Source: Sulfoacidibacillus ferrooxidans (GTDB lineage Bacteria > Bacillota > Bacilli > Alicyclobacillales > SLC66). From it: a DNA stretch of 64,000 nucleotides. The stretch spans positions 186,001 through 250,000 of the forward strand of contig NZ_JALBUF010000002.1 in NCBI RefSeq assembly GCF_022606465.1, written 5' to 3'. Below the pieces are notes generated by a model that was not told the DNA's origin, made no database searches, and saw nothing but the letters and a program-made list of their open reading frames with translations. Below, piece by piece: positions 43,744 to 55,226 of the stretch. The stretch's first letter is position 1. Each line of letters starts with the position of its first letter. Position numbers and translations under genes: made by a program.

Positions 43744-44781
43744 ATGATGAACATTGATCAACAGATGGAAAGGTACTCGAGGCAGGTATTATTTAGTCCT
43801 ATCGGTTCAGAGGGGCAGGAGCGCCTTCGTAAGGCGAGAGTGGCTATTGTGGGTATGGGAGCGCTCGGAACGGCAATGGCTACACAGATCGTGCGCGCAG
43901 GCATTGGATATGTGCGGATTATTGATCGTGACATTATTGAGGCTTCAAATTTACAACGGCAGACGCTTTACGATGAACAAGATGCGATCAATGGGATGCC
44001 AAAGGCAATTGCCGCAAGAGAAAAGTTATTTCAGGCAAACAGTGATGTAGAAATTGAGGCTGTCGTAATCGATGTCACTGCAAAAAATGCAGAGGAGTTA
44101 TTGACAGATGTTGATGTCATATTGGATGGTACAGATAACTTTCAAGTGCGCTATTTGATCAACGACGTCTCAGTCAAGCATGGGATTCCGTGGGCCTATG
44201 GTGGGGCAGTAAGTGCACATGGAACGACTGCTTTTTTCCGACCACATGAAACGCCGTGTCTGGTGTGTCTCTTTGGAACGGTATCTAATCCAGGTCACGA
44301 TACCTGTGATACAGTTGGAGTAATCGCGCCTATTGTATCAATCATTGCATCGTTTCAGGTTGTAGAGACGATCAAATACCTAACTGGTAATATTGACGAT
44401 TTACGTCAAGGGGTATTGTATTTTGATCTCTGGCGCAATGAAATTAAACAGGTTGTTTTTGGAGAGACACAAAAGGAATGCTCTTGTTGCGTTAAAGGTG
44501 ATTATCGTTCACTCAATGACAAAAGGGATACACTTACAGTATCCATGTGTGGAAGAAGAACCATTCAGATAAAACCGCCACTACCCGTTCTCACGCCGAT
44601 CGAAAAGATTGCCAATCGTCTAAAAATGAAATATCCAATCCGTTACAATGAATACTTACTACGCCTGGAATTAGAAGATGATATTCATATCACTCTCTTT
44701 GCAGATGGCAGGGCACTTATACATGGAACGGATGATATTGCAATAGCGCGCAGTCTATATGCTCGTTATATTGGTGTATGA
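43744..44781 (+). CDS. thiF: ThiF/MoeB-family adenylyltransferase
   Basis: ThiF activates the C-terminus of ThiS as an adenylate so that sulfur can be loaded. The nucleotide motif VGMGALGTAMATQIVRAG, the NLQRQTLY segment, and zinc cysteine pairs CLVC and CSCC are present. The C-terminal 80 residues form an extra domain seen in several Bacillales members. ATG 43744 is used because GGATGGAG precedes it. It is divergent from the thi operon, so ThiS is the likely partner; a role with MoaD is possible. Confidence 0.88.
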   Translation: MMNIDQQMERYSRQVLFSPIGSEGQERLRKARVAIVGMGALGTAMATQIVRAGIGYVRIIDRDIIEASNLQRQTLYDEQDAINGMPKAIAAREKLFQANSDVEIEAVVIDVTAKNAEELLTDVDVILDGTDNFQVRYLINDVSVKHGIPWAYGGAVSAHGTTAFFRPHETPCLVCLFGTVSNPGHDTCDTVGVIAPIVSIIASFQVVETIKYLTGNIDDLRQGVLYFDLWRNEIKQVVFGETQKECSCCVKGDYRSLNDKRDTLTVSMCGRRTIQIKPPLPVLTPIEKIANRLKMKYPIRYNEYLLRLELEDDIHITLFADGRALIHGTDDIAIARSLYARYIGV

Positions 44782-44845
44782 GTTATATAAGAGGTGCTCT
44801 ATGTGTTAACAGGTGATGATATACTATAGAGAAGGTGGTGGTTGA

Positions 44846-46543
44846 ATGTTCACATTTATCGATTTACCATATCAACGGCCCGATATGGAGGATTTTTCGC
44901 GAAAGTTTCGAGAAGAACTAGATGCTTTTCAGCATGCGAGTGATTTCACACAACAAGATCTGGTAATGGCACGCATTAATGATTTGCGAAATACATTCGA
45001 TTCACTGAGTCAAATCGTATACATTCGTCATTCCATTGATACAACCAATGCAGTATACCGAGAAGAACAAGATTTTTTCGATGAAATGAGCCCTGTGTAT
45101 CAAGGCCTTGTCAATGAGTATTATCAAGTTCTCGTGCAGTCTTCTTTTCGGAGAGAACTTGAAGCAAAGTGGGGTGATCAGTTATTTCGTATGGCTGATC
45201 AGACATTGCGCACATTCTCACCGCTTGTTATAGAAGATCTACAACAAGAGAATCGTTTAGCTAGTGAATATGTGCAGTTGCTCTCCTCGGCTAAGATTTT
45301 GTTTGATGGGGAAGAACGGAATCTTTCTCAGATGACTCCGTTTTTGCAATCTACAGATCGTGCAGTGCGTAAACAAGCAGCGCAAGCCAAGTATGGCTTT
45401 ATGGCAGAAAATGAAGCTGAATTGGATCGGTTATACGATGAATTGGTGAAGACGCGCACGCGCATTGCTCATCAGTTGGGTTTTCGTAACTTTGTGGAAT
45501 TGGCTTATGCTCGGTTAAATCGTACGGATTACGATGAACAGGCAGTAGCCGTATTTCGCGAGCAAGTAAAACAATACATAGTGCCTGCAGCAACGCGTTT
45601 ACGCGAGCGACAACGCAGTCGTATTGGAGTGGATAGTCTGCGTTACTATGATGAAGGGTTTAACTTTCTATCAGGCAACGCGAAGCCTAAGGGTGAGCCG
45701 GAGTGGATTGTGGAGAATGGACGCAACATGTACAGTGAATTATCTCCAGAAACCGATGAATTTTTTTCCTATTTATTAGATCATCAATTAATTGATTTAG
45801 TTAGCAAAAAGGGTAAGGCAGGCGGTGGGTATTGTACCTATATTCCGAGCCATCAAGCTCCCTTTATTTTTTCTAATTTTAATGGGACTTCTGGTGATGT
45901 CGACGTGTTAACTCACGAGGCAGGTCATGCATTTCAAGTGTATTCTAGTCGTTCGTATCAAGTTCCTGAATACTTGTGGCCAACGTATGATGCAGCAGAA
46001 ATTCATTCGATGAGTATGGAGTTTTTTACATGGCCGTGGATGGAATTGTTTTTCGAGGAAGACACACAAAAGTATAAGTTTGCGCATTTGAGTGGAGCCT
46101 TACTCTTTGTTCCATATGGCGTATTGGTTGACGATTTCCAGCACTATGTCTATGCAAACCCAGATGCGACACCGCTCGAACGAAAAGCAAAATGGCGTCA
46201 ATTGGAAAAAATATATTTGCCCACGAAAGATTACGAAGACAATAGCTATCTAGAGCAAGGTGGATTCTGGCATCAGCAAAACCATATTTTTAGCGTTCCA
46301 TTTTATTATATTGACTACACACTCGCACAACTTTGTGCCTTTCAATTTTGGGTGCGTATGCAAGAAGATCGTGAGCAAGCATGGGATAGTTATCTTCGCT
46401 TGTGTCGTGCAGGAGGTAGCCAGTCGTTTACTCAATTAGTGGCAAAGGCTGGTTTGATCTCTCCATTTGAACCTGGGTGTGTTGAGTCTGTCATTGGAAA
46501 GATTGAATCTTGGTTAGATCAAGTGGATGATCAAAGTTTGTAG
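44846..46543 (+). CDS. M3-family oligoendopeptidase (PepF-like)
   Basis: This cytosolic zinc peptidase would degrade short peptides, possibly those brought in by the ABC importer. The HExxH motif is in DVLTHEAGHAFQVY (about residue 358), with the third ligand Glu downstream in AEIHSMSMEFF. Length is 565 residues, as for the M3 oligoendopeptidase group. GAAGGTGG precedes ATG 44846. Confidence 0.92.
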   Translation: MFTFIDLPYQRPDMEDFSRKFREELDAFQHASDFTQQDLVMARINDLRNTFDSLSQIVYIRHSIDTTNAVYREEQDFFDEMSPVYQGLVNEYYQVLVQSSFRRELEAKWGDQLFRMADQTLRTFSPLVIEDLQQENRLASEYVQLLSSAKILFDGEERNLSQMTPFLQSTDRAVRKQAAQAKYGFMAENEAELDRLYDELVKTRTRIAHQLGFRNFVELAYARLNRTDYDEQAVAVFREQVKQYIVPAATRLRERQRSRIGVDSLRYYDEGFNFLSGNAKPKGEPEWIVENGRNMYSELSPETDEFFSYLLDHQLIDLVSKKGKAGGGYCTYIPSHQAPFIFSNFNGTSGDVDVLTHEAGHAFQVYSSRSYQVPEYLWPTYDAAEIHSMSMEFFTWPWMELFFEEDTQKYKFAHLSGALLFVPYGVLVDDFQHYVYANPDATPLERKAKWRQLEKIYLPTKDYEDNSYLEQGGFWHQQNHIFSVPFYYIDYTLAQLCAFQFWVRMQEDREQAWDSYLRLCRAGGSQSFTQLVAKAGLISPFEPGCVESVIGKIESWLDQVDDQSL

Positions 46544-46656
46544 CATTGGGATCGCGAATCTGGTATCTTCTTAGAAAAGGCAAATGCGGATTCGATAATC
46601 AGATGGTATGAGCGTGGATCGAACAGTTTTGTCACTTAATGTGGAGGTTATTTTGT

Positions 46657-48036
46657 ATGGCTGTAACGATGGAGCAGTTGGTGTCACTCGCAAAGCACCG
46701 CGGATTTATCTTTCCTGGTTCGGAGATCTATGGTGGACTTGCAAATACGTGGGATTACGGACCGCTTGGTGTGCTCTTAAAGAATAATGTTAAGCGCGCT
46801 TGGTGGAGAAAATTCATTCAAGAATCTCCGTACAATGTAGGATTAGATACGGCTATTTTAATGAATCGGGAAGTGTGGGTGGCGTCTGGGCACGTCGGTA
46901 ATTTTAATGATCCGATGACAGACTGTAGGGTTTGTAAAGCTCGTCACCGTGCAGATAAGCTGATTGAAGACGTGCTTTTTGAGCGGGGTGAAGAGCGCAT
47001 TGTAGATGGACTGTCGTTTTCTGAAATGGAAGCGCTGATGAAAGAGATGAACGTACAATGTCCACAGTGTGGGGCTCATGATTTTACGCCTATTAGACAA
47101 TTTAATATGATGTTTAAAACACATGCTGGTGTAACGGAAGACGCAACAAATGAAGTATATTTACGTCCGGAAACAGCACAGGGGATTTTTGTTAATTTTA
47201 AAAATGTTCAACGCACGATGCGTAAAAAGCTCCCATTTGGCATTGGACAAGTCGGGAAAAGTTTTCGCAATGAAATTACACCAGGTAATTTTACTTTTCG
47301 CACGCGTGAATTTGAACAGATGGAAGTTGAATTTTTTTGTGAACCAGGTACGGATGAAGAGTGGTTTTCGTATTGGCGGCAGTTTTGTGCGGACTTTGTC
47401 CAAAGCTTAGGATTGCGCGATGAGTTCGTGCGCCTGCGCGATCATGAAGTGGAACAGCTTTCCCATTATAGCAAGGCCACCACGGATGTGGAGTATCGTT
47501 TTCCTTTTGGATGGGGCGAACTGCTTGGCATTGCCAATCGGACAGATTATGATTTGCGTCAGCATAGTAAGCATGCGCACACAGATTTTACTGTGAGTGA
47601 AGAAGGTAAAGAACCGTATATTCCTTTTTGTATTGAGCCTTCGATTGGAGCAGATCGTTTAACACTCGCTTTTTTTGCAGACGCATATGAAGAACAGTCT
47701 TTACCAGATGGGGATTCACGGACGGTCTTGCATTTTCATCCGGCCTTAGCGCCTTATACTGCAGCTGTATTTCCTCTGTCTAAAAAATTAGCAGAAGGGG
47801 CAAATGAGATTTATCGTATGCTTGCAGCTGACTTTTCAGTAGACTATGATGATAGTGGATCCATTGGCAAGCGTTATCGTCGGCATGATGAGATTGGTAC
47901 ACCGTTTTGCGTAACCTATGATTTTCAGTCTGAGGATGATCATGCAGTGACGGTGCGCGATCGCGATTCCATGGAACAAGTGCGTATTCCGGTCACTGAG
48001 TTAAAGCAATATTTTTTTGAAAAAACTGCATTTTAA
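46657..48036 (+). CDS. glyS: Glycyl-tRNA synthetase, dimeric class II type
   Basis: This enzyme charges tRNA-Gly. The protein opens with the catalytic-domain segment [16 protein letters not shown] and NTWDYGPLG, and has class II motifs ([33 protein letters not shown]) and a C-terminal anticodon-binding domain. A zinc-ribbon-like CRVC and CPQC pair sits in the insertion. This is the single-chain alpha2 form, not the GlyQ/GlyS tetramer. ATG 46657 has GGAGG upstream. No T-box leader is present. Confidence 0.95.
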   Translation: MAVTMEQLVSLAKHRGFIFPGSEIYGGLANTWDYGPLGVLLKNNVKRAWWRKFIQESPYNVGLDTAILMNREVWVASGHVGNFNDPMTDCRVCKARHRADKLIEDVLFERGEERIVDGLSFSEMEALMKEMNVQCPQCGAHDFTPIRQFNMMFKTHAGVTEDATNEVYLRPETAQGIFVNFKNVQRTMRKKLPFGIGQVGKSFRNEITPGNFTFRTREFEQMEVEFFCEPGTDEEWFSYWRQFCADFVQSLGLRDEFVRLRDHEVEQLSHYSKATTDVEYRFPFGWGELLGIANRTDYDLRQHSKHAHTDFTVSEEGKEPYIPFCIEPSIGADRLTLAFFADAYEEQSLPDGDSRTVLHFHPALAPYTAAVFPLSKKLAEGANEIYRMLAADFSVDYDDSGSIGKRYRRHDEIGTPFCVTYDFQSEDDHAVTVRDRDSMEQVRIPVTELKQYFFEKTAF

Positions 48037-48060
48037 TGTAAGAATATGTTGGGTCAGATA

Positions 48061-48119
48061 TATAGAGTACAAATAGCGGCAGAGCGCATCATACGCTCTG
48101 CCGCTATTTGTACTCTATA
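48061..48119. terminator. Perfect 26-bp bidirectional terminator overlapping a stop codon
   Basis: The arms 48061-48086 and 48094-48119 are exact complements with loop CATCATA. The right arm includes the TAG stop (48117-48115) of the minus-strand M48-like gene. Confidence 0.85.
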
Positions 48120-49449
48120 GGAAGTCATCATCGCGTCGTTGTAATCGTGTAGCTTGTTCTATTAACTCCTCACAGAGCTTAGAGGATGGTGAAAGTACTA
48201 TAGATGATGCGTGTTGATTTTGTCCTAGAGAGATAGGAGGATGTTCTCGCACTTTTTGTGTGTATGTCACTTGCCACCACAGCATAGGTCGTATGAGTCC
48301 ATCCTCTGGTGCCGTGCGCAAAAGTCGTTCGCGTTCTCGCTCTGGCATTGTGGATAATGTGTTTAAAACAGCGTCTTTGTGCGCTACTCGTCCCATATCT
48401 TTTGGTAAAACGTTAGAGTAATAGGCAATAGGTTCGGCTAAACTCAACATCTGAATATAACGCATCCATACTTGGTCGCCAAAACGTTCAGATACCTTTG
48501 CGTTTACTTCATAGATGGACTGATGAATTAAAAGCGTAAGTTGTTGTGCCATCATGCCAGAAAGTGATTTTGGAATGAGTGCAAATGGAATAGACAGTAG
48601 GCGAAAGGAACGAATCATTGAGCGGCGTTTTGCATGTCGAACGACCGTTCGATATTGATCTGTCAAATTGTCTTCTTGCTCTGGCTCATCTGGAACTCCT
48701 AAATGCTCTGCATGCGTCTCGTTCATGATGATTTCATAGGCCGTATCTAACATAATTTGTGCCCATTGACCACTCGCGATTCGAGAGTGATGCCAGGAAT
48801 GCTGAATAAGCTGTTCTCGTGCCATGCTAAGAAGCAACAGTTCATCATCTAGCATGGATAACAAGGGAAGACTGATGGTCAAAACGGTTGTGCGTCGTAG
48901 CCATGGTTGCGTGGCGCGTATATGAAATCCATGTTGTTCTATGCATATATGGTGAATGGGAGCAGTGTCAAGTGTCGTTGTAAGTTGATCCATCTGTTCA
49001 AAAGTGAGCGGTGCATGTTTGCGATCAATGATTGTATTCGTAGAACTTGGAAATTTCCATGCTGCTTGTATAGGAATGAGTAGCCCTGCAATGAGAAGCA
49101 ATCCCAAAAGAGTGACAAGCCATAGGTGTACCTGAAATAAGGCAATTGCAAGACCAATGTAGATCGCTAGAGAGATAACAACAATGATCGTCATGGTTAC
49201 TACAAATCGCTGTGGTCCTTTAAAATGAACGTGCGCGTGTGATTGAGCGATCATGTCTTGATGCACTTCTGCAACGCGCTGATACCACTTTTTTAATGAC
49301 TTATTTTCTTTCCACTCTAGAGGCAGTTCCAGATGCCAGCCACATTCGCACCATGTTACATAACCCTGGTGAAAGGGTATTTCTGAACCACATGATTTGC
49401 ATGTGGTCGTTGTAGTTTCCAACCTTTTATCGCTCCTGTTCCATGACAT
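48115..49449 (-). CDS. Zinc-ribbon membrane protein, M48-like but without HExxH
   Basis: The N-terminus has a zinc ribbon (CKSCG and CECG, about residues 17-37). Two hydrophobic helices follow (about 85-130), then a domain laid out like M48 peptidases. Where those have DDELxxxxxHExxH, this reads LSMLDDELLLLSMAREQLIQ, so the catalytic HExxH is missing. It is probably not an active peptidase. It follows the penicillin-binding protein gene by 21 bases on the same strand, suggesting cotranscription and a cell-envelope link. Confidence 0.65.
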   Translation of the reverse strand: MSWNRSDKRLETTTTTCKSCGSEIPFHQGYVTWCECGWHLELPLEWKENKSLKKWYQRVAEVHQDMIAQSHAHVHFKGPQRFVVTMTIIVVISLAIYIGLAIALFQVHLWLVTLLGLLLIAGLLIPIQAAWKFPSSTNTIIDRKHAPLTFEQMDQLTTTLDTAPIHHICIEQHGFHIRATQPWLRRTTVLTISLPLLSMLDDELLLLSMAREQLIQHSWHHSRIASGQWAQIMLDTAYEIIMNETHAEHLGVPDEPEQEDNLTDQYRTVVRHAKRRSMIRSFRLLSIPFALIPKSLSGMMAQQLTLLIHQSIYEVNAKVSERFGDQVWMRYIQMLSLAEPIAYYSNVLPKDMGRVAHKDAVLNTLSTMPERERERLLRTAPEDGLIRPMLWWQVTYTQKVREHPPISLGQNQHASSIVLSPSSKLCEELIEQATRLQRRDDDFL

Positions 49450-49470
49450 GCATATTGAACTACAATCGAT

Positions 49471-51591
49471 TTAGGGAGTGGGGCCAAATGTGACAGTTAG
49501 CGTACTTCCAACGGGTATATACTGACCTGGTGTCACGTTTTGCGAGAGCGCATAACCCGCACCATTTGGGATGATTTGAATGCCAAGAAGGGAGCATACG
49601 TGCATCGCCTCGGTCATGAGCATACCTGTAAGATTAGGCACTTGAACTTTTCCTGCAATTTGATTAGATGGTGTTAATACCCATGCATTGGATCCAGGAG
49701 CTGCCTTGAATTGTTTTGCAGGCCACTGGCGAACGACTCGTCCACTTGCCCCAATCTCATGTGCTTGAAAACCTGCTCGCTCCAATATGGTGATAGCTGT
49801 CTGTACAGGTAAGCCTACGACATTTGGCGTTGTTATATATGGTGATTGATGAGTTACAGTTGTAGTTGATGAAGTGTGCGGTGGAATGTCCAAGTAAGCA
49901 AGAGATTTTTGTAAGACATAGCGTGCTGCAGGAGTCGCTACCCAATCTCCCCACTGACCTGTGTTGTGCGCCTCACTAACAGTCACATAAATTTCAAGTT
50001 GTGGGTGGTGTGCTGGAACAAATCCGATAAAGGATAAGTTATATAAATTTTTATAATATCCACCCGTAGGTTTTGGAATCTGTGCAGTACCTGTTTTACC
50101 TGCAATCGTGTAACCTGGTAGTTCGCCGACATTTCCTTGCGGATCTTCATTGACTACTTGCACCATGGCATTTGTCACTTGTTGCATGACAGATGCGGAA
50201 GCGACATGATCGACGACTTGTATGTGGTGATCGTATACCACTTGACCAGTTGGACTGACTACTTTTTGTACGACATAAGGAGTCAATAAATTACCACCAT
50301 TTGCAATTGCACCTACAGCCGCTACTTGCTGGATGGGGGTGACCGCTAAGCCTTGCCCAAATGTCATGGTAGCAAAATCAACTGGATTTAAATTGGCCTC
50401 AGGGAAAATGATTGGATTACCCTCTCCTGGAAGGTCAATCCCTGTTTTACGGGTCATGCCAAAAAGATTGAGATAATGATAAAAATTTTGTACACCTTCA
50501 GCTTGTCCAATATGAATGAATCCAACATTACTCGAGTAAATCATGGCCTGTAGATACGTCAAACGACCCCAACCGTATACGTCCCAATCGTGAATAGGTA
50601 CGCCATCGACTACATCTACCCCTGACATATACGTTTGATTGAGCTGTATACTGTGTGTCGCAAGTGCACCAGTCAAAGTAACTGTCTTAAACGTACTTCC
50701 TGGTTCAAATGGATCGGAAATCGCCCAGTTTGTATCGAGAGTTGAACTTGGGTATTTCCAAAAGTAGTTTGGATTGTAATTAGGAATCGTAGCCATCGCC
50801 AGAATGGCACCCGTAGTTGGGTCAGCGACAATAATAGCTGCGTGTGCCGGAGAAAAACGCTGTTGAACGACAGCAAGTGCTTGTTCTGCGTAGTGCTGAA
50901 TGACAGAGTTAATCGTTAAATAAACATTATCGCCATTTTGGACAGGTTTAACGGTTATCGGATCAAAAGGAACAGGATCACCAAAAGTATCTTGAGTGAA
51001 CGTTGAAATGCCAGGTACGCCAGCTAAGTACTTGTTGTATTGTAATTCTACTCCAGCGGCACCATGTCCATGTTGATCTGTAAATCCGATGACTTCTGAG
51101 GCAAATGTACCATCTGGGTATATTCGCTCATACGTTTTATACGGGTGTACATCGTTTGACATGCCAAGTTGTGAAAACAAGTGTAGCACAGACTCTTTTG
51201 TAGATAGAGGTACATGAACAAGATAGGGATACATGCGTAACCAAATCGTATTTGGTTGATCTAGTTCAGATGTCATGGTGGAAACTGGTGCACCTGTCAA
51301 TTGTGCAAGACCTTGTGCAAGTTCAGATCGTTTCGTTTGACTTTGAGATTGAATCGCTTGGAGATCAATATCCATATCGTAAGATGGTGCGTCATACGCC
51401 AAAATTCCATTATTTGCATCATAAATTGAGCCGCGCATAGGTTGGACACTGTCTTGTGCCTCCCATTGTGATTGTGCGCGAACTTTAAGAAATTGATCTG
51501 CAGTTTGGATGTGCCAAATCCGAAACAAAACGACCCCTGCTAGCACGATAAAACCAACTTGTAAAGATTTTGTCCGAATAGGATGCCTCAT
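49471..51591 (-). CDS. Class B penicillin-binding protein with two PASTA domains (SpoVD/PBP2B-like)
   Basis: This transpeptidase cross-links peptidoglycan outside the membrane. An N-terminal anchor (about residues 8-26) is followed by the dimerisation region and the catalytic domain with SxxK in FEPGSTFKTV, SxN in YSSNVGFIHIG, and KTG in AGKTGTAQ. Two PASTA repeats close the 706-residue protein, beginning ITTPNVVGLPVQ and VQVPNLTGMLMT. It could be septal PBP2B or spore SpoVD; it is away from the dcw cluster, so this is undecided. Confidence 0.92.
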   Translation of the reverse strand: MRHPIRTKSLQVGFIVLAGVVLFRIWHIQTADQFLKVRAQSQWEAQDSVQPMRGSIYDANNGILAYDAPSYDMDIDLQAIQSQSQTKRSELAQGLAQLTGAPVSTMTSELDQPNTIWLRMYPYLVHVPLSTKESVLHLFSQLGMSNDVHPYKTYERIYPDGTFASEVIGFTDQHGHGAAGVELQYNKYLAGVPGISTFTQDTFGDPVPFDPITVKPVQNGDNVYLTINSVIQHYAEQALAVVQQRFSPAHAAIIVADPTTGAILAMATIPNYNPNYFWKYPSSTLDTNWAISDPFEPGSTFKTVTLTGALATHSIQLNQTYMSGVDVVDGVPIHDWDVYGWGRLTYLQAMIYSSNVGFIHIGQAEGVQNFYHYLNLFGMTRKTGIDLPGEGNPIIFPEANLNPVDFATMTFGQGLAVTPIQQVAAVGAIANGGNLLTPYVVQKVVSPTGQVVYDHHIQVVDHVASASVMQQVTNAMVQVVNEDPQGNVGELPGYTIAGKTGTAQIPKPTGGYYKNLYNLSFIGFVPAHHPQLEIYVTVSEAHNTGQWGDWVATPAARYVLQKSLAYLDIPPHTSSTTTVTHQSPYITTPNVVGLPVQTAITILERAGFQAHEIGASGRVVRQWPAKQFKAAPGSNAWVLTPSNQIAGKVQVPNLTGMLMTEAMHVCSLLGIQIIPNGAGYALSQNVTPGQYIPVGSTLTVTFGPTP

Positions 51592-51685
51592 ATGCCCTCG
51601 TCCTTGCTCTATGTTTGTAGTGCTCGATTATGATATGTCTCTTCACTATAAAACAAGGAGTCTATTGTTGCTATACAGAAAATGC

Positions 51686-52816
<1,131 letters not shown>

Positions 52817-54004
52817 TCAATGAAGTTCTTGTAATATCTGTCTATTTTTACGATGGTTTAGTACAATAAGCACAAAAAAGCAACACGCGGCAATGCCTGC
52901 TGCTAAGACTCCAACACCGTACATAAGGCTTGGCCCACCTGCATGCAATAATATACCATTAAATAAATTTCCAACCATAACAGCGATGCCACCACATACC
53001 ATACCGAAAATACTTTGCCCTGTCGCTTGCAGATCAGATGGGGAGATATAAGCAACATAATCAACCGCCGCAATATAAAAGAAGCCAAATGAAGCGCCGT
53101 GTAGTACTTGAATAAAGACGTCAACTAATGGAATCTTAACCCATGCCATCACCGCAAAACGTGTACAAAAGGCAAGAGCAGCAAGTAATAACGTTTTTTC
53201 TCGACCTAATCGCACAATTAATTTGGATGCGATGAGCATAGATGGAATATTGCTAAGCGAAGCGATCATAAAGGCGATACCAGTCCAATCAAAGGGACCA
53301 CCTATATCGTGAAAAGCAAGCGCAAAATAGGTGTCGTATGACGTTAACGTTGCACTGAGTAGAAAGCCACCTACTAAAAATAATAAAAAACGCCGATTGG
53401 CCAAAAAATGTTGCATTCCTGTAAGTGCAGAACGCTTAAATTCAATGGCAGTCGTTGGACGAGGTAGAGTCAATGCAATAAGCGCTGTTGTTACACCAAT
53501 GATGGCGCGGGGCAACCACAAAAATACAACTGAGATGTGAGCTAAAAATAGACCAGCTGTATAAGCTCCCACAGCATATCCGAAACTCCCGAAGATCCGA
53601 ACAGTACTATAGGATGTTTGTGCTTCGCGCGCTGTTCGAACGGCGTATGCATCAGCAATAGGTGTTTGTGCAACGCTAAATAGTGATGAAGTAACTCCAA
53701 TAAAAAGAACCATGTAGAACCAAGTTGAATTATAAAAGGCAACGAGTAAAGCAGGAATGAGAGAGCCTACTAAAAGGGCGCTTCGCGTCATCTGGAATCG
53801 ATCTACGATCTGTCCCCACACTGGTTGTGCAAGGATCCCCATGAGTGTAGCAACGGAAAGTATAACCCCGATTTTTGTGCTATTAAATCCATTATGAATG
53901 AAAAGTAATGATAAATAAGGACCGAAAATACCACCAGCCACACCATTGATTAAATAGTATCCGCGTACTTTACGCAGTGTATGACGAGAATGGCTAGCAA
54001 TCAT
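52817..54004 (-). CDS. MFS transporter (MFS_1-like)
   Basis: This protein of 395 residues has twelve helices. Its start (RGYYLINGVAGGIFGPYLSL) and the loop WGQIVDRFQMTR fit the MFS_1_like/HcaT-type group. ATG 54004 overlaps the TGA of the HxlR gene, so the two are coupled and the regulator probably controls it. The substrate is unknown; export of a quinone- or electrophile-type compound is possible given the regulator. Confidence 0.85.
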   Translation of the reverse strand: MIASHSRHTLRKVRGYYLINGVAGGIFGPYLSLLFIHNGFNSTKIGVILSVATLMGILAQPVWGQIVDRFQMTRSALLVGSLIPALLVAFYNSTWFYMVLFIGVTSSLFSVAQTPIADAYAVRTAREAQTSYSTVRIFGSFGYAVGAYTAGLFLAHISVVFLWLPRAIIGVTTALIALTLPRPTTAIEFKRSALTGMQHFLANRRFLLFLVGGFLLSATLTSYDTYFALAFHDIGGPFDWTGIAFMIASLSNIPSMLIASKLIVRLGREKTLLLAALAFCTRFAVMAWVKIPLVDVFIQVLHGASFGFFYIAAVDYVAYISPSDLQATGQSIFGMVCGGIAVMVGNLFNGILLHAGGPSLMYGVGVLAAGIAACCFFVLIVLNHRKNRQILQELH

Positions 54005-54312
54005 TGCATCCAATGATTGGCCCAACATTGCACTTGATCCATGACAGGCTCTAAGGCCCTACCTTTGTCGGTCAATGAGTACTCAATGCGAACAGGCGTC
54101 TCAGGGAATACACTGCGCGTGATCAGCCCTGCAATTTCCAATTCTTTGAAGCGTTCAGCCAACATACGGTCACTCATATTTGGGATCATATCTGAGATAT
54201 CTTTGAATCGTTTCGGACCGTCTAATAGTACGCGAATAATAAGACCAGTCCAACGTTTACCGAGTAATGCAAAGGCAGATTCGAATTTCGGACATAAATG
54301 TTCATTTGACAT
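54001..54312 (-). CDS. HxlR-family redox regulator (YodB-like)
   Basis: The protein opens MSNEHLCPKFESAFALLGKR and continues WTGLIIRVLLDGPKRF, very close to Bacillus YodB (also CatR). In those, a conserved N-terminal Cys senses diamide, quinones and other electrophiles; the equivalent is C7 here. A winged helix follows (MLAERFKELEIAGLI). ATG 54312 has GGAGGG 9 bases upstream and gives 103 residues. It likely represses the MFS gene that overlaps its end. Confidence 0.88.
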   Translation of the reverse strand: MSNEHLCPKFESAFALLGKRWTGLIIRVLLDGPKRFKDISDMIPNMSDRMLAERFKELEIAGLITRSVFPETPVRIEYSLTDKGRALEPVMDQVQCWANHWMQ

Positions 54313-54428
54313 AATGTATCCCTCCAAAAACATAGTAGCACAGTGGCTTGATAAAAGTTAGTTAATTAATCATTATACATACTAAATATAAGTTATATAC
54401 TTTTTGCGGAAAAGAACGTATCCATGAA

Positions 54429-54462
54429 TTACAGAGAGAAGCAAGTCATTTTCTCTCTGTAA
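54429..54462. terminator. 12-bp hairpin between tenA and the HxlR gene
   Basis: TTACAGAGAGAA and TTCTCTCTGTAA pair around a 10-base spacer. It lies just beyond the tenA stop; the T-tail is weak. Confidence 0.6.
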
Positions 54463-54471
54463 CCATCATAC

Positions 54472-55134
54472 TTACATGCCTTGTGGCCATCCTTCTAGAT
54501 GGTATGCCATGTCCCAAAAACGCAATTCATAGTAACTGGAGCGCATGAAATGTTGTTTCATACGATGTTGTTGTTCTTCTGAAGCTTGTTCTGCAAGTTG
54601 ATCGAGTAAGTAAATTTGTTCATCTACAAGCTTTCCATACCACTCGTCGCCATACGTAGCAATCCATTGATCGTAAATAGGGTGATTGGGTTGGCTATAG
54701 CGATATTTCTCTCCTATTTCCCAATAAAGCCAATAACAAGGCAGGATAGCTGCAATGATTTCTCCCAGTGTTCCATCTGCCGATATGGAAAGCAAATGTG
54801 TCGTATACTCGTATGCAGCAGGAGCAGGAATGAATGAAGGGGAAGGTGTAATGTCTAATAGGTTAAAAAAGGTTTTATGCAGTAGATGTTCTGCCTCGAC
54901 GGTGCTTTGTGCATGCACAGCAAGCCGTGCGATCGTATGCATGTCGCGTGCTTTTGAAGCGGCACGCGATTGTACTCTAGCAAACACAGAAAGATAGTAA
55001 GAATCATTTTGAACATAATGGCTAAACTTCTGTGTGGGGAGGCTTCCGTCGGCGATTTCAATCACAAATGGGTGAGTCAAGCTTTTTTTCCATAAATCAT
55101 CTGCTGCCTGGCGTAATTGATCAGTAAAAGTCAT
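54472..55134 (-). CDS. tenA: TenA-family thiaminase II / aminopyrimidine hydrolase
   Basis: TenA salvages the pyrimidine of degraded thiamine. The active Cys lies in ILPCYWLYWEIGEKY (about residue 130), and the C-terminal catalytic Glu in YELRFWDMAY. Length is 220 residues. It stands alone, 11 kb from the thiazole genes, but would feed the same vitamin. The ribosome binding site is weak. Confidence 0.9.
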   Translation of the reverse strand: MTFTDQLRQAADDLWKKSLTHPFVIEIADGSLPTQKFSHYVQNDSYYLSVFARVQSRAASKARDMHTIARLAVHAQSTVEAEHLLHKTFFNLLDITPSPSFIPAPAAYEYTTHLLSISADGTLGEIIAAILPCYWLYWEIGEKYRYSQPNHPIYDQWIATYGDEWYGKLVDEQIYLLDQLAEQASEEQQHRMKQHFMRSSYYELRFWDMAYHLEGWPQGM

Positions 55135-55226
55135 CGAGTCACTCTTCTTTTTTCTGGAATTTTACACTCAGTATACCAAGGACATCTAACTAAGGATAGA
55201 TTGGTTTAATGATCTTTCCCATTCTG

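Noticed and set aside
46544-46656. T-box leader before glyS
   Set aside because: Only 113 bases are available, and no T-box sequence or terminator pair is visible.
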